DNA from: Monilinia fructicola
Taxonomy: Eukaryota > Ascomycota > Leotiomycetes > Helotiales > Sclerotiniaceae
NCBI GenBank assembly: GCA_008692225.1
Contig: VICG01000010.1
Span: 1,736,001-1,800,000, forward strand
Direction of reading: 5' to 3'
DNA length: 64,000 nucleotides
A program made the translations under genes and the position numbers. This document shows, piece after piece, positions 35,464 through 47,702 of this stretch. Below the pieces are notes generated by a model. The model did no database searches. It was not told where the DNA came from and saw only the letters and a list, made by a program, of their open reading frames with translations. Each line of letters starts with the position of its first letter. Within the stretch, counting starts at the first letter, position 1.

Positions 35464-36201
35464 CTACAATTCCCCCGATGACCCCTGCGCAGTTCCCGCC
35501 TCTCCTCCATTCACCTCTTTCCTCTCCTTCCCCTCCAAAACCTTCATGAAGTCCCTCACCAACTTCTCATGACTATCCTGCAACGTGGTCTTAATAAAGC
35601 CCATCAACATCCTACTCGCCCTCACCACCCCCCTCTCCTCCAAAACCAATCTCCCCCCCGACCCCAGCATCACCGAACTCTCCCCCGGCCCCGCTTCCCT
35701 CACAATCCAAGTTGTCACACTGTGGACGCCCATGGGCGCATGCGTGATACTGAGTAAGCCATCTTCGCGATCTTGGAAACTACTCAGGTAAGTAATTTGA
35801 TCGGGGATGAAGCGTTTAGCCCAGCCGCCTCTCCATCCGCCTCCACTCTCTTCCGCATTCGCAGCGGCCATGTCGTCGGTGATTTCCCAGACTTCGCAGG
35901 GGGAGGAGGCGGTGGGTTGAAGGTCTGCGGGCTCGGCTTTGAAGAAGTCGACGGCGAGGATGTGGGTGGGGGGGAGGTGGGCGTGGGCTGTCACGAGGGG
36001 GTTCATGGTGATCATTTTTTCATGGTTGTGCAGAAGCGCGAGCACTTGGGAGATGGGGATGTGGGGAGGAATGGGCGTGAGCGTTAGGGTTTGGTGGGTG
36101 GTTGTGAGGACTATTGGGAGTGACGTTAGTTTCTCGGTTGGAGAATTAATCTGATAAAGGGGCTTTGTGGCCGCGGAGGGAAATCGTTACTTACAAGACA
36201 T
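35464..36201 (-). CDS. DUF7053-type protein (START-like fungal family, function unknown)
   Basis: Exon 1 is only seven bases (36201..36195, ATGTCTT) before a GTAAGT donor. Exon 2 is 36110..35464, beginning after a CCAATAG acceptor. Together they give 217 aa. The protein starts MSFLTTTHQTLTLTPIPPHI and continues with QVLALLHNHEKMITMNPLVT, then VWEITDDM, ITYLSSFQDREDGLLSITHA and TTWIVREAG, ending in a helix and a Lys/Glu/Gly-rich tail. The TTTHxxxLxTPIPPHxP start, the LHNHExMIxxNPLV segment and the later beta-rich region match what I recall of the ascomycete DUF7053 family, which looks like a START/SRPBCC-type lipid-binding fold. No molecular function is established that I know of. Without the micro-exon the ORF would wrongly start at an internal Met. 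Confidence 0.7.
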
Positions 36202-36566
36202 GATGCCACTGTCAAATTGTATCGTATGTGCATCTAGAATCGGTAGAGGTAGTTGCTTTTGTTTGAGCCGGATTGGGAGCTCAAATAAAATGTGTTGTTG
36301 GTGAGATGTGGTGGTTGTGGTGTTGTGAGAGACATTTTGAGGTTGTATGTGTTTGTAACGCGAATGGTTTCATGAGCCAAAAAAAAAAAAAAAAGCTTGA
36401 ACTACCTCTTTACGAAATCATACCGGGACAGGAGTTTGAAGGAAAAGTTTAACTAACTTACAAAGTGAAATGATAGAGATTGTAAGAGAATGATATACTT
36501 ACGCTGTTTAATCCTCAAGATGAGGTTTTTGGATATTAGATATGAGTGATACAAGTATGATTAATA

Positions 36567-36635
36567 TGTTTGTTTGTTTGTTTGTTCGTTTGATCGTTCG
36601 TTTGGCCGTTCGTTTGGCCGTTCGTTTGTTCTTTT
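36567..36635. repeat. Degenerate TTTG/TTCG tetranucleotide array
   Basis: TTTG units give way to alternating TTTGGCCGTTCG 12-base units; period 4 is maintained throughout. Confidence 0.75.
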
Positions 36636-38818
36636 TTTTCTTCGGGGTAAAACTAGATCTAATTATCTATGGAGTACTTGTATGTTGCTTATTATTTGAT
36701 CGTTTTCAGATTTTGATGACCGGAAAAGTTCTTTTCCGATTTAGATAGCTGCAATCCATATAATTAATTGATATATATTTGCATAATAGCTTTACCTTAT
36801 GTGTGTGTGATTTATGTAAACTTTGAAGCGTAGGAGGAAGGAAGAAACATCTTCAGAATCAAAGATCTAATCATCGATTTCAAAGATTTCCCATTATTCT
36901 CATCTCATCTTCCCCATAATGGTTGAAATTGTGAATTCTGCGATACCTGTTTGTATTCTTGAAGTCCCCTACTTATATTATAATGTAGAAAAAAGAACTA
37001 ATAGGATAAGTACCTTGAAATCCTTACTCCATCTACTCGAGTACTTAGTAAATCCTTTGGCTTACCAGTAATCAGTACCATGTACAGCAAACCTCGGAGT
37101 AACAATGACCGACTTGTCACGAGGGTATTAACAGCTAACAGTTAATAGGTCAGGTTATAATTCGCATCCACAGTGCAGCAGCCTGTCTGCAACTCAAAGT
37201 TTACGGAGTATAATCCAAAATCCACTTTGTCACCCCAGGTGGAGTCCCCACAATACAGGATGAGCTTTTTGCAGCTTATTATGGAGATTTGTCTCACTTG
37301 AAGACTTCAACTTTCTCTCTCTAGATCACTCAAACTCTTAAGTAGATCGATTCCATTGGGTTACTGTAGGGCTCTTCCTTCCCCTTGATCTAAGAGTAAC
37401 GTTGCAATTGTAAGGCTCGTCCTATATTTCTTGTATATTTCTTGCACCATCTAGAAATGCGATTAATAATGATCAATGGCATCTGTGCTGACTGCTGTAC
37501 ATACTACAATACTTCAGTAGTTGGTTGAGTAACCGACACTGATACTACATGCAGCGTTCCTCTCACACCCCAACAGCTAATCCATGAGGAATCTACAAGG
37601 TTAGTTTGACAATTATCACTGTGCCACTATTGTTTACCGTCACAAACCGAACAATCTCCTGATGTACAAGGGCAAAAAGAAAAAGAAAGGGAAGTTGGAA
37701 TATTCGAAAGTAGACAACGATATCTCAATCAATACTCGATCCACTCCTTGAAATTATCTCCGGATACTTATTAGTTAGTTCTACTGCTTCGAGAATCAAA
37801 AGACGAGACTCTTCACACCATACGGACGTAAGTAGATGAACAAATTTTGATCATCCAGCTGACAGCAATTTCTTTCCAAGTTCAAATGAAGCAGTCACGA
37901 TATCTCAAAGATACCATGGTAACCCTGTGGTCGCAACAATACCCCCACGATTTCGCCACGAAGAATTCTCTCCCCCAAAAGATTAAAACTGTCCGCGTTT
38001 GGGACAGTGTCCTTTGTACCTCTGTACCTTTCTTTGTACCTCGGCTTCTCCTTCAAATTTGGATCATTGGGAATCTCATTCATCAAGCTACTAGCTTTAG
38101 CGAAACAAAAGTATAGTATAAGGATCCACTGCCCTATTATTCGACGGAAAAACTTTGTCCAAGAACTTAGAACTATGGAGACGCATGACACAAGCCTTAT
38201 TGCTTGTTGAGCTTGATTGAATCGTCAGAGATCTTGGTCCTTTCTAGGCGCCGAGGTATGGATTACTGTATGAATCTTCAATTCGAAGTTCAAACACCGG
38301 GATCAACAAGCCACTACCGTCACTGACTGAATGGGAAGGATCATTGAGATCATGGATATCTTGGAAGAATACTGATGGTTACTATTCTCAAACCATCGAC
38401 CATAGAAAGGCAAAACCTGAACCTAGTATGGCAATATGAACCTAGAATGGCAATATAGATTTTTCAACTGCTTCGGGGAAAGCAAACGCGAAGGGGAGTT
38501 CCGGCCGGCCCATGTATTCGGTGAAAGTCTTACAGCAGAGTGGCTCGAGTAAAGTGACTTGGAAACAACTGACATTTACCAAACAGGTTAGATTTCCCCG
38601 AATCCCCAACTCCCCATAAAAAATCTCCAGAGACATGGAAGGATCCACCAATGTCATATTTGCCCAGTTTTCTAAATGAACAAGGAGTCAAGGAAATTCG
38701 ATTCCGACGATTTAGCGCGCAGACGAGATACTCTTTGAAGCGCTGATCAAATCCATTCTAGGTGGAATGGGTCGTATTTTCATTATGCGTACCCATGTGG
38801 ATAGATCTTCGTTCATAC

Positions 38819-38836
38819 CATACCGGTACCGGTATG
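38819..38836. promoter_or_regulatory. Perfect 18-bp palindrome CATACCGGTACCGGTATG
   Basis: Reads identically on both strands. Its core CCGGTACCGG contains CCG-N4-CGG half-sites, the spacing pattern bound by some Zn2Cys6 regulators. Confidence 0.55.
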
Positions 38837-39411
38837 CCAGCAGGCGAGCTTGAAAACCCGCACAAATATCATTCGTTGTGTCCCCGAAGCATTTTACTGG
38901 CCAGTGACGGCCAGTCTCTATGCCGGCACGAACTTCATCATTCGACTCGTAGAAAGTTTATATACGAAGTGATGGTAGAATCCAAGTCCTACTGGTAGGA
39001 AACAAGGTTCCGAGAAACTTTGAGAAGGCGGGGAAAGAACATCCCCCAAAGCCTTTTCGAAGTCTCAACCCCATCATAACGCACATGGCAAGGACAGCCC
39101 TTGGGATGATTGACAGTCAAGGGTCATCATTTGGGAGTACCCATAGTTAAGATTCGGCCCTTCTCTCTCACTCCACTTGCTATATCTCCAGATTTCATTA
39201 CTCCAACACTTCTCGCCTACTCCATCATTACCCCAGCTCTGTGATTCTTTTCTCTATATAAGTCTTTGTGTCGATCACCAAGACTCGCACTCTCCTTTCT
39301 TCTCTATCAGTTCCTGTCTTGCTTGAAGAAGGTCGACTTCTCTTTCACTGTGCTACACCTATACTCTGTCAACATAAGAAAAGGCCTAGCTGCCTGATCA
39401 CACCATACAAG

Positions 39412-41321
39412 ATGATGATCGGTAATGTCTACTTCATCGCGGCTGTGGCCGTGGTGGGTGGCGCTCTATTCGGTTTCGATATCTCTTCGATGTCTGCTAT
39501 TATCTCCACTGAAGCATATCTGTGTTATTTCGATCAAGGAGGATTGGTCGATGGCAAATGCACTGGTCCAAGTCCAGATGTTCAAGGTATGATTAGATTC
39601 CTGTTCTTGCTTACTGACATACCAGACGCTAATTGAATACAGGTGGGATCACTGCTTCTATGCCTGCTGGAAGTTGGTTGGGAGCTTTAATGTCTGGTTA
39701 CATCTCGGATATCCTGGGCAGAAAGAAGTCCATTCAAATTGGTTCTATCATCTGGTGAATATTTCCCCCTTGTATTGCTTGCATAGACGGTTAGCCTAAT
39801 CAAAACTGCGTAGGATCATCGGTTCAATTATTGTCTGCGCTGCTCAAAACATCCCAATGCTTATCGTCGGACGTATTATCAACGGTCTCTCGGTTGGCAT
39901 CTGTTCTGCTCAAGTCCCCGTTTACATTACCGAGATCGCACCACCATCTAAGCGTGGAAGACTTGTCGGTTGCCAACAATGGGCTATCACTTGGGGTATC
40001 CTCATCATGTTCTACATCTGCTATGGATGTTCCTTCGTCAAGGGCGTTGCAGCTTTCCGTATACGTATGTTTATTCCATTCACTAAACTCTTCTCTCTTA
40101 CCATCTAATCATGTTCCCTCATCAAAATCCACTATCATGTTTTCATACACACCCTCCATACATCCCAACACACCTCTAATTGCTCCTTCTTATCTTACTC
40201 TTTGACTTTCCCTTGATAAACATTGCTAACCCTTCGTTCTTACAGCATGGGGCCTGCAGATGATCCCAGCCGTCTTCCTCTTCTTCGCTCTATTCCTTTT
40301 GCCAGAATCCCCACGTTGGCTCGCCAGAAAAGACCGATGGGAAGAGGCCCATCAGGTTCTAGCTCTTGTTCATGGCGGTGGCGACGCCAACTCTGCATTC
40401 GTTGCTAAGGAATTGGCCGAGATCAGAGAAGTTGTTGAGTTCGAGAGAGCTAACGCTGATGTGACCTACATGGAACTATTCAAGCCTAACATGATTAACC
40501 GAACACACATTGGTATTTTCACACAAATCTGGTCTCAGCTTACTGGTATGAACGTCATGATGTACTACATTACTTACATCTTTACCATGGCCGGCTTGGG
40601 TAGCAACGTTCTCTTGCCTTCCTCGATTCAATTCATCATCAATGTCATTATGACCATTCCGGGATTGATCTGGGTTGATAGATTGGGTCGACGTCCTGTT
40701 CTCTTGTTTGGAGCTTTCTTAATGATGCTTTGGCTCTTTATTAATGCCGGTCTCCTAGCTTCGTATGGAACAGTTCCATATAAAGGTCAGTTCGCCAGTG
40801 CTGCGGAGTCTATTTCTATCACAGGAGCACCATCCAAGGCCGTCATTGCTTGCACATATCTATTCGTTGCATCGTATGCTCCAACCTGGGGACCAGTATC
40901 CTGGATCTACCCACCCGAACTCTACCCTCTCCGTCTTCGTGGAAAGGCTGTTGCTCTCTCGACCTCGGCAAACTGGGCGTTCAACTTCGCTCTTGCTTAC
41001 TTTGTTCCTCCGGCGTTTGCAAACATCCGCTGGAAGGTCTATCTCGTCTTCGGCATCTTCTGCGTTGCCATGTTCCTCCACGTCTTTTTCATCTTCCCCG
41101 AAACGAGTGGAAAGCCTCTGGAGGAAGTTGAGGAAATCTTTGACTACTCGACTCCTGGCAGCATCAAGTTCCTAGGCACACCAGCCTGGAAGACGGGTGT
41201 GGACCACAGAGCGAGACGCTTGGAGAGGGGAGAATTTGATGCGGAGGATAAGGCTGGCCCTACCGTTGCCCATCATGATGGTGCAACACAAGTCAATGAG
41301 GTTTCTAAATCTGATTTCTAG
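39412..41321 (+). CDS. MFS sugar porter (hexose transporter type)
   Basis: Exons 39412..39586, 39643..39754, 39814..40064 and 40246..41321, phases consistent, give 537 aa. It is a plasma-membrane, proton-coupled sugar transporter of the MFS sugar porter family. Signatures in order are TM1 with VVGGALFGFDISSMSAII, SGYISDILGRKKSIQIG (the GRKK loop-2 motif), VGRIINGLSVGICSAQVPVY, ITEIAPPSKRGRLVGCQQWA, FLLPESPRWLARKDRWEEA (PESPRWL), IWSQLTGMNVMMYYITYIF (QLTGxNxxxYY, sugar-binding), WVDRLGRRPVLL, WIYPPELYPLRLRGKAVALS, and the ending FIFPETSGKPLEEVEEIFD. Twelve membrane segments are expected. The C-terminal tail is charged and cytosolic. Substrate cannot be assigned, but a high-affinity hexose role is plausible from the motifs. 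A second Met directly follows the first. Confidence 0.95.
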
Positions 41322-42677
41322 AGTATGATAGAGAGAGAGATAGAGGAGATGGGGACCAGTTCAGAAGGAAGAAGCGCTATATGACTGGCTTGATTGTGGG
41401 CATGATTTAATGATAGGACCGAATAAATGGATAGGGGTCGGTGGTTTGCTGGCTTGCTGCCCTGAAATCACGAGGTGTATATATGAACATGAAGCGAGAC
41501 GGAAATTGTGGATATTAATGAGGTTGCATGTAAAAAGGAAGGAAGAAGAAGAAGAGGAGGAGGAGCAGGATCATTGATACCCAGATACGAAGACGAAGAT
41601 GAATCTAAAGACAAATATAAGATTTGACAGCAATCATTCTTTGCGTGACTGTGACGTCGTATTCCCCCAGGTGATTGATAACATGAACACAATATGCATA
41701 TTGACATGGGTGGATTGGTCAGGTGAGTATCATAGCTCGAGAGGTTGAGAATCTAATACATCGACGTTGGAATATTGCGTGGGATGAAAGTTTTTTTTAC
41801 GTTGGGTGAAATGAGCGGTGGAGGTTATATTTCTCGCTTCCATGGGGGTTTTCATCTGAGTTTAGGTTCTTGGATTGTAGTATGGCTTTGTTTGGGATCT
41901 TTCGTGGGTTTGTGGAGGGGGTCGGTGTTGGGGTGTGGGGAGTTGGGGGTTGAGGATCTGAGGATTTTAGGAGGGGGATGATGTGGGGATGTGGGAGATG
42001 TATTGGAGGAGATGTATGTATGTATGTATGTATGTATGTATGTATGTATGTATGTATGTATGTATGGGTATTGATTCATTATTTGTTTAAATAGATGGTT
42101 TATAGATTGTGAGCGAGAAGTGATAAGCGATTAGTGGGTAATAAGTGACGAGTGAGCGATGAATTATGTACAAGTAGCATAATTATCTATAGATAGACGA
42201 TAGGGAGGCAACGTATTAATGGTAGTGGTAATGGCAGTGTTAGCGCTCAGGTTTTGGGGATGAGATGATGAGTTCGACAGGATGGCTTGGATGAATGAAT
42301 GAATGAATACATTTAGATAGATAGATGGATAGATAGATTCTTGTTTCGTTTCTAAGAAAGAAAAGAAAAGCAATCAAGGGGGTTTCTTCACATCTGCTTC
42401 GCTTCGAGTCCCCAGTTTTACATGCGTTTGTTGGTAGATGGATGGCTTCTAGCCCGAGGGAATGTACACACCGTCCATTCCCGCCGACACGATCCCCAAC
42501 GGTAGATCTCGCGAATGAGGAGGAACTACGGATGGAAAAAAAAAGGGGGAAAGATTCACGAGTTCAATTGCAAGCGATCTGCATGTCTTCCTTCACACAG
42601 GCAACACGAACAACAGATACCATTCCTCACCCGTACTAGATACACAAAGCATGCCATCCTGGATACCCAGGCTCCCC
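41322..42677. other. Convergent spacer with microsatellites
   Basis: About 1.36 kb between the sugar transporter and the aspartic protease. It holds GAA/GAG triplets (41543-41570), an ATGT array (42011-42066), and GAATGA and TAGATAGA runs (42290-42340). No gene seen. Confidence 0.5.
42011..42066. repeat. ATGT tetranucleotide repeat (about 13 units)
   Basis: Perfect array. Confidence 0.9.
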
Positions 42678-43947
42678 CTACGCCTTCTGATACACATAAT
42701 CAAACTCCTTCTTCAAGCGGCCGAAGCCCACGCGCGGCGCGTAACTCTCCACGCGGGCGCCCCCAAAATCAAAGACCGAGTAGTACCGCTGCAGGAACTT
42801 GGCGCCAATCAGCGCGAACCCACTGACGCCGCTGTCGTCGATGGGCGGCTGGCACTGGTCGCCCGGCTTGTAGAACTCGTCGCCGCGCAGGGTGAAGGTC
42901 GCGCCCGGGGAGGGGTCCTCGTCGGCGCCAAACGTGAAGGACAGGGCCCACGACGCGTTCATGTGCCGGCACTCCATGCGCTCCTCGCCGGCGTAGAGCT
43001 TGGTGAGGTTCCAGCCGAGGTTGAAGTAGATGGCGTCGACGATCTCGGTCGGACGAGATGCGGCCGGCGCCCGTGTCGAAGACGGCGCGGCCGGAGTAAG
43101 TAGGGCCAGGACGTGTTGGATTTGGGGTAGGTGCCGGGGGGGTCGTTGACGGTGGGGAGCAGGCCGTTGCGCACCGTGATGGTCGCGTTGGGGTTGTGCG
43201 CCGCGAGGATGTTGATGGAGCGGATGGGTGCCCGCCAGAGTTGGTAGGGGTCTTCTTGCGCGAGGGGGACGTAAACCATGTCGCCGTCGACGTATTTGTC
43301 CTCGTGGCTGGCGCCGATGCTGAGGACGCCGTCCTGCGCGCCCGTGTCGTAGGGGTTGGTGCCGTAGAAGAGTCCGAAGCGCGGGGCGTCGAGCTTGTCT
43401 TGCCAGAGGAGCGTCTCGACGAGCGAGGTCGTTTTGTTCTCTGCGATGGAGGAGAAGCCTAGGCCGAGGAAACCGTCGGAGGTGATGAAGCGCCAGGCGC
43501 TTTGGTTGACGGCGAGAAAGGTGGAGTTCCATTCAAGAGATCCGTTGGCGGTTGAGAAGACGTCCTGGAAGGCCCAGCCGGCAACAACATCACCGTCGAT
43601 ATACGGGATGGTTGAAAATGAATCGAGGTTGACCGAGGTCGAGGAGTCTGCGCCGTTGTACCGAGTACGGTTGAAAGCCACTGCCGTTGGGACATAAACT
43701 GTCCGTGCAATTGACACCGGTAACCCACGCCGTGGAGGAACCCGTATCAAACAAGAACCGGTAAGGTTTGGGGGGAGAGCCAACCTGGAGCTCCACCGAG
43801 GACTAAAAGTCGATCTAATCAATCTCCATCGCATCAATCTCCAGAACCGGTTCGGGTACGTACATAAGTATTTTGGATAACGACAGGCAGTTCCAGCACC
43901 GCCGCCGACGCGGCGGCCGCACAGGCGAGAAGAGTGTATCGAGTCAT
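42678..43947 (-). CDS. Secreted pepsin-type aspartic protease (A1 family; about three frame breaks)
   Basis: Exons 43947..43864 and 43802..42678 give about 401 aa if three frame breaks are bridged. It is an extracellular or cell-wall acid protease. Exon 1 encodes a classic signal peptide (MTRYTLLACAAAASAAVLEL). The first catalytic motif is FLFDTGSSTAWVTG and the second is VFDTGAGRIS, visible in the shifted frame near 43065-43090. A disulfide pair fits CTDSLC. Many N-glycosylation sequons occur (NRT, NGS, NST, NQS, NKT, NTS). The C-terminal lobe includes WNLTKLYAGEERMECRHMNA and GFALIGAKFLQRYYSVFDF. Breaks are at the plus-strand AAA 43674-43676 (one extra), within GTAAGTA 43096-43102 (one extra), and at about 43047-43058 (one extra or two missing). 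The gene is markedly GC-rich against AT-leaning flanks. It could be a genuine decayed gene, but sequencing error in GC-rich DNA is equally plausible. No GPI signal is obvious. Confidence 0.8.
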
Positions 43948-45073
43948 GAGAGCGAATCACAACCTTCAATAACGATTTAGTCTAACGAGTGAATACTAAA
44001 TCTCCAAAGGTGCGACTGACAGCAGGTGCTACACGACGAATCCGACAGAACGGACAGGACGCCTTTTATCACGACTCCAATACGAGTTATTAAATGACCG
44101 CCAAGAAGCGTGGGGCGCAGACACTGCCAAAGATCCGACCCCTTTTACATAGCCTACCGATAAATACGGGGGACGTCTTAGACACCATCGAGTTCCAAGG
44201 GCAATGCCGCCTAGCGAGTGAGGACCACGCTTGCTCCAGTTTAAAGCGTATATTTATGCTTTTACCTCTGGTGCTACCTCTTTTACCTTCGTGCAATCTT
44301 CGGAGCTCCCGTAGGATCCTTCCGAAACGACGTGTACAGTGTACACACACTGTAAAGCGTATGAATTGACCATAATCCCAAACCAACGTACAGCGCGTTA
44401 TTGGAGGGGAGGGGGAGGGAGGAAAATAAAGCTTGAAAACCCTAATCGATCAAATTTAAAAAAATTCATGCAAAACATATATTGTGGTCAAGGGAGGTGC
44501 CTTATCCGCAATCTGAAGTTTAACTCTACTTACATAAATATACCGTGAATTGACGGTCTCATGGAAACTTTCGTTTGTTCCTCTGCTGGTTAGAAAAGCG
44601 GGATCTTAAGACAGAGAGACGTCGAGGTTATGGTTCGCTATTTTTACTCGATCAGGACGAATATGGGTACGGAGTTCATTACGGGGTGTATCGAGGACCA
44701 TCGAGAAACACAGAACAAACCTTCAGCTCAAGATCCGCCACCTACAATTTGGACGATGTGTAGAGAGTTCCAACACTAGCTGGAGTCATGACTGCTATGG
44801 AATGTCATCTCGCTCGTTTATGAGAGGAATTTGCGATGAGGAACAAATGAACCGATTTACTTTGCATTGAAAATGGTATCGTATCTGATGGAACAGTCTG
44901 GCAGTCATTCCAATGTAAGCTATGGCATTTTTTATTTTCATCCGCTCTACCGATTTCCATCATAACGTCATAATGCGTTTCCCTTTCCCCCCTTTCCCCC
45001 CCCCTTCTTCCCTCCTTTCTCCTTCCAACATGAACCTTCTGAGATACCAACCCCTACCACAAACTTTCTGTGA
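43948..45073. other. 1.1-kb spacer
   Basis: Promoter of the protease on the left and 3' UTR of NAD kinase on the right. A 91-codon plus-strand ORF at 44094 has no recognisable features. No repeat. Confidence 0.45.
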
Positions 45074-47019
45074 TCACGAAGTCCACTCCTTATATCCCTT
45101 CTGCCTCTGTCTCGTATTCCATCCTAGCTTTCCACTAATACTATTAACCCAATCCTCGCTCCTCCTTCCCTGAGGCATCACATTTGCAAACGGATAGCGA
45201 CTAGCACTAATCGTCACATAATCTCCTGGACACAACTCCACCCTCTCTCTCCCATCAAAACTCGCCCAACTGCTTGTTCTCGCATCATACGGAACGCCGA
45301 GACGGAGTACAATGGTATCTGGAAGGATAATCGGGCGAAAAGAGAGGGTGTGCGCGCAGATTGCGCTGACAAGAATGACGGGGTTTTCAGGATGGCAGAG
45401 AGAGCCGCCAGCGGCGAGATTGTAGGCTGTGGAACCGGTAGGAGTGGCAACACAGACGCCGTCTGCTTGAACGGAAGTGAAATGCTCATCATCACCAAAT
45501 ATTTCGATGGAGGACATCGCTTGGATGTGTGAGTTACTTGCCACCGAAACGTTACACGGGTGAGGTGAAGGTGATATCTACTTACTTGGATTTGGTCCTC
45601 GATCAACAACAATATCGTTCAGTATCTCATATGTACCATCCGGTCGATGAGTTCTCTCATCTTCCTTTTCTTCACCCACCAACTCCTCCACTAAGTCTCT
45701 TCTGGGAGCCGACTCCTCATCACCATTCTCTCCATTTCCAATGGCCTTGGTTTTTCTCGCCTGGCTCCTCATTACCGTACCTTCGAATCTTAATCTGAGA
45801 CTAATGGTAACCCCATCTCGGAAGGCGGTGGTTAACTGTTTTTCAAAATCTCCAAAATCGAACTTTGTAAGAAAGCCTAGGCTCCCCAGCGCGAAGCTTA
45901 GGACCGGAGGAACGATTCTCTGGAACAACCAACTTGCATATAGAACTGTCCCGTCACCTCCTAGCGTAACGATGAAATCAAACGTATGCGGCCTTGTCCT
46001 GCACATATTCGATGACCAATACCTTAGCCTCTTGTGCTTATCCCCATTGACTTGTCCCTCTTCACTCTTCTCCAGCTCATCCAGTAAGCCCTTTGCATCA
46101 AACTTTTTACTCTCCCGTAGGTTTTCCTCTACCCAAACCGTATATCTGACTTGTCTCTCCGGACTCAAAAGCCATCTGGTAACCTCCCTCGTATTTGCAA
46201 TCAAGCTTTCATCATGCGCCTTTGTGAGGATAAAAACGGTCCTCACCTTGAGCTTCAATCTAATGCTTCCCAACCTCTTACTCAATTCTCTCACTCCCCA
46301 GGCCATATCCGAAAGCTGTTTTTTCGTAAGAAGTCGACTATGCGTCACACCCCCTTCCACACCATCCGTTTGTACCTGCACCTTCTTCCCACCATCGTCA
46401 TCTTCAATCGCTTGCCCCGCATCTTTGGCTTTGATATCGTCCCTCCAAGAAGTCTCGTCGACCTGTCCACCGTCTTCCTCTTCTTCATTCGGTGCCTTTG
46501 CATCTACCAATTTGTCCTCACTGCGGCGGGCTTCGTCCTGCGCACTCGCAATCCTACGTGCAGCCAAAGTCTCTGCTATCCCCTCCAATCCACTATTTGC
46601 TGCCCTTCCGCTTTTGCGTTGACTCTCCAGCAATGCATGCACATAGCATTCTGTATTTCTTCTTCGCTGGAACGTTACTGCGGGGGTATCGGCTGTTACG
46701 AGGGAGGATTTCCTACGATGGGCATTTTGAGCATCGAAAACTACCTATCGGGCAAAGGGACTTTGTGAGCTTGGATGGATCTCGCAGATGAGAGAAAAGG
46801 TCGCTGGTAGACTCACCTCCAGCGCATGCTGATACTCGGAATCACTTGCACTTGAATGGCCCTGCGAATGTTAGTTGACGATGAATGAATGAACGAATGC
46901 ATGCATGCAGGAATGCATGTTGAACTCGCAAGCTCTGAACCATTGTAGCATACTTCATCATGAGCATCAAATTGATCCTTGCTGGGAAGAGATATCTTTC
47001 GCGGTGCTTGATTAGCCAT
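45074..47019 (-). CDS. ATP-NAD kinase
   Basis: Exons 47019..46954, 46861..46817, 46744..45586 and 45519..45074, all consistent, give 571 aa. NAD kinase phosphorylates NAD (or NADH) to NADP(H), the only source of NADP. The N-terminal 180 residues are low-complexity and regulatory, as in fungal Utr1-type enzymes, with no matrix presequence. This argues for a cytosolic enzyme over the Pos5 type. The catalytic core has the GGDGT motif (about 299-303, in FIVTLGGDGTVLYASWLFQR), FALGSLGFLTKFDF, the NE/D-type segment EILNDIVVDRGPNP, ADGVCVATPTGSTAYNLAAG (NADP-site Gly-rich loop) and FDGRERVELCPGDYVTI. The first intron follows codon 22. No frame break was found. Confidence 0.95.
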
Positions 47020-47288
47020 GTTCTTTGATGAGGAACAATTCAGTCCGGTCCACGGGTATAGTAATAAGGTTAATGGATTCCAAGGTTGTCATGTATTATG
47101 CTGAATCATTTTTTCGGGCAATCGATAGAAATTAACAACTGGACATTAATTTTGGCGATGACGCCCTAAAAAGTTTACCCCTCATATTGTGAGGAATGGA
47201 AGAAGAATTCTTTCTTGTGTACTTGTAGAGAGAGGTGGGTAGGTAGGGACCTAGTAGTTCTCTTTCTTTGACTCCAATATGAATGAAA

Positions 47289-47396
47289 TGCGAATGCGAA
47301 TGTGAAGGATGAAGGATGAAGGATGAGAGATGAAATATAAAATATGAAATACAAAATATAAAATATAAAATACAAAATTCTCTATAGTCAAAATTC
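47289..47396. repeat. GAAGGAT and AAAATATA degenerate arrays
   Basis: GCGAAT, then GAAGGAT (three units), then AAATATAA/AAATACAA units. Confidence 0.7.
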
Positions 47397-47702
47397 AAAG
47401 CAGCTTACTCTCTAGAAATCGTTCTGTCATTCTCTCATTCTCATTGTCATTCTCATCCTCATCCTCATTCTCATTCTGATCCTCCCATCCTCCCCTCTCA
47501 TCCTCTCATCCTCTCCCCTCTCCTTGCCTTGCCTTACCATCAATCAAATTGTTTTTTGGATCGTTCACATTCATGAGGGGATTCAAGCAAACGCGATGTC
47601 ATTGATTACTTACTCTATTATTATCATCGCTCGAGTATTACTAGGGACTCATTGTAGTGCATGCATATTGGCATTTTATCACTATGTACTTGTAGGCTGG
47701 CT

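Larger units (their letters stand above)
36202..39411. promoter_or_regulatory. 3.2-kb spacer upstream of the sugar transporter
   Basis: Separates the divergent DUF7053 and sugar transporter genes. It contains a poly(A) run (36379-36394), a TTTG/TTCG degenerate array (36567-36635), and a perfect 18-bp palindrome at 38819-38836 about 580 bases upstream of the transporter ATG. No gene recognised. Confidence 0.5.

Noticed and set aside
42651..43532. Arg/His/Pro-rich and Val/Ala-rich frames in the protease locus
   Set aside because: Shadow frames caused by high GC content; only parts matching aspartic protease motifs were accepted.
44094..44369. 91-codon plus-strand ORF between protease and NAD kinase
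   Set aside because: Basic and low in recognisable structure; no conserved motif and no evidence of neighbouring exons.
45741..46768. Long plus-strand ORFs (293 and 205 codons) opposite NAD kinase
   Set aside because: Antisense to a gene with full NAD kinase motifs; Ser/Leu/Pro-rich shadow frames.
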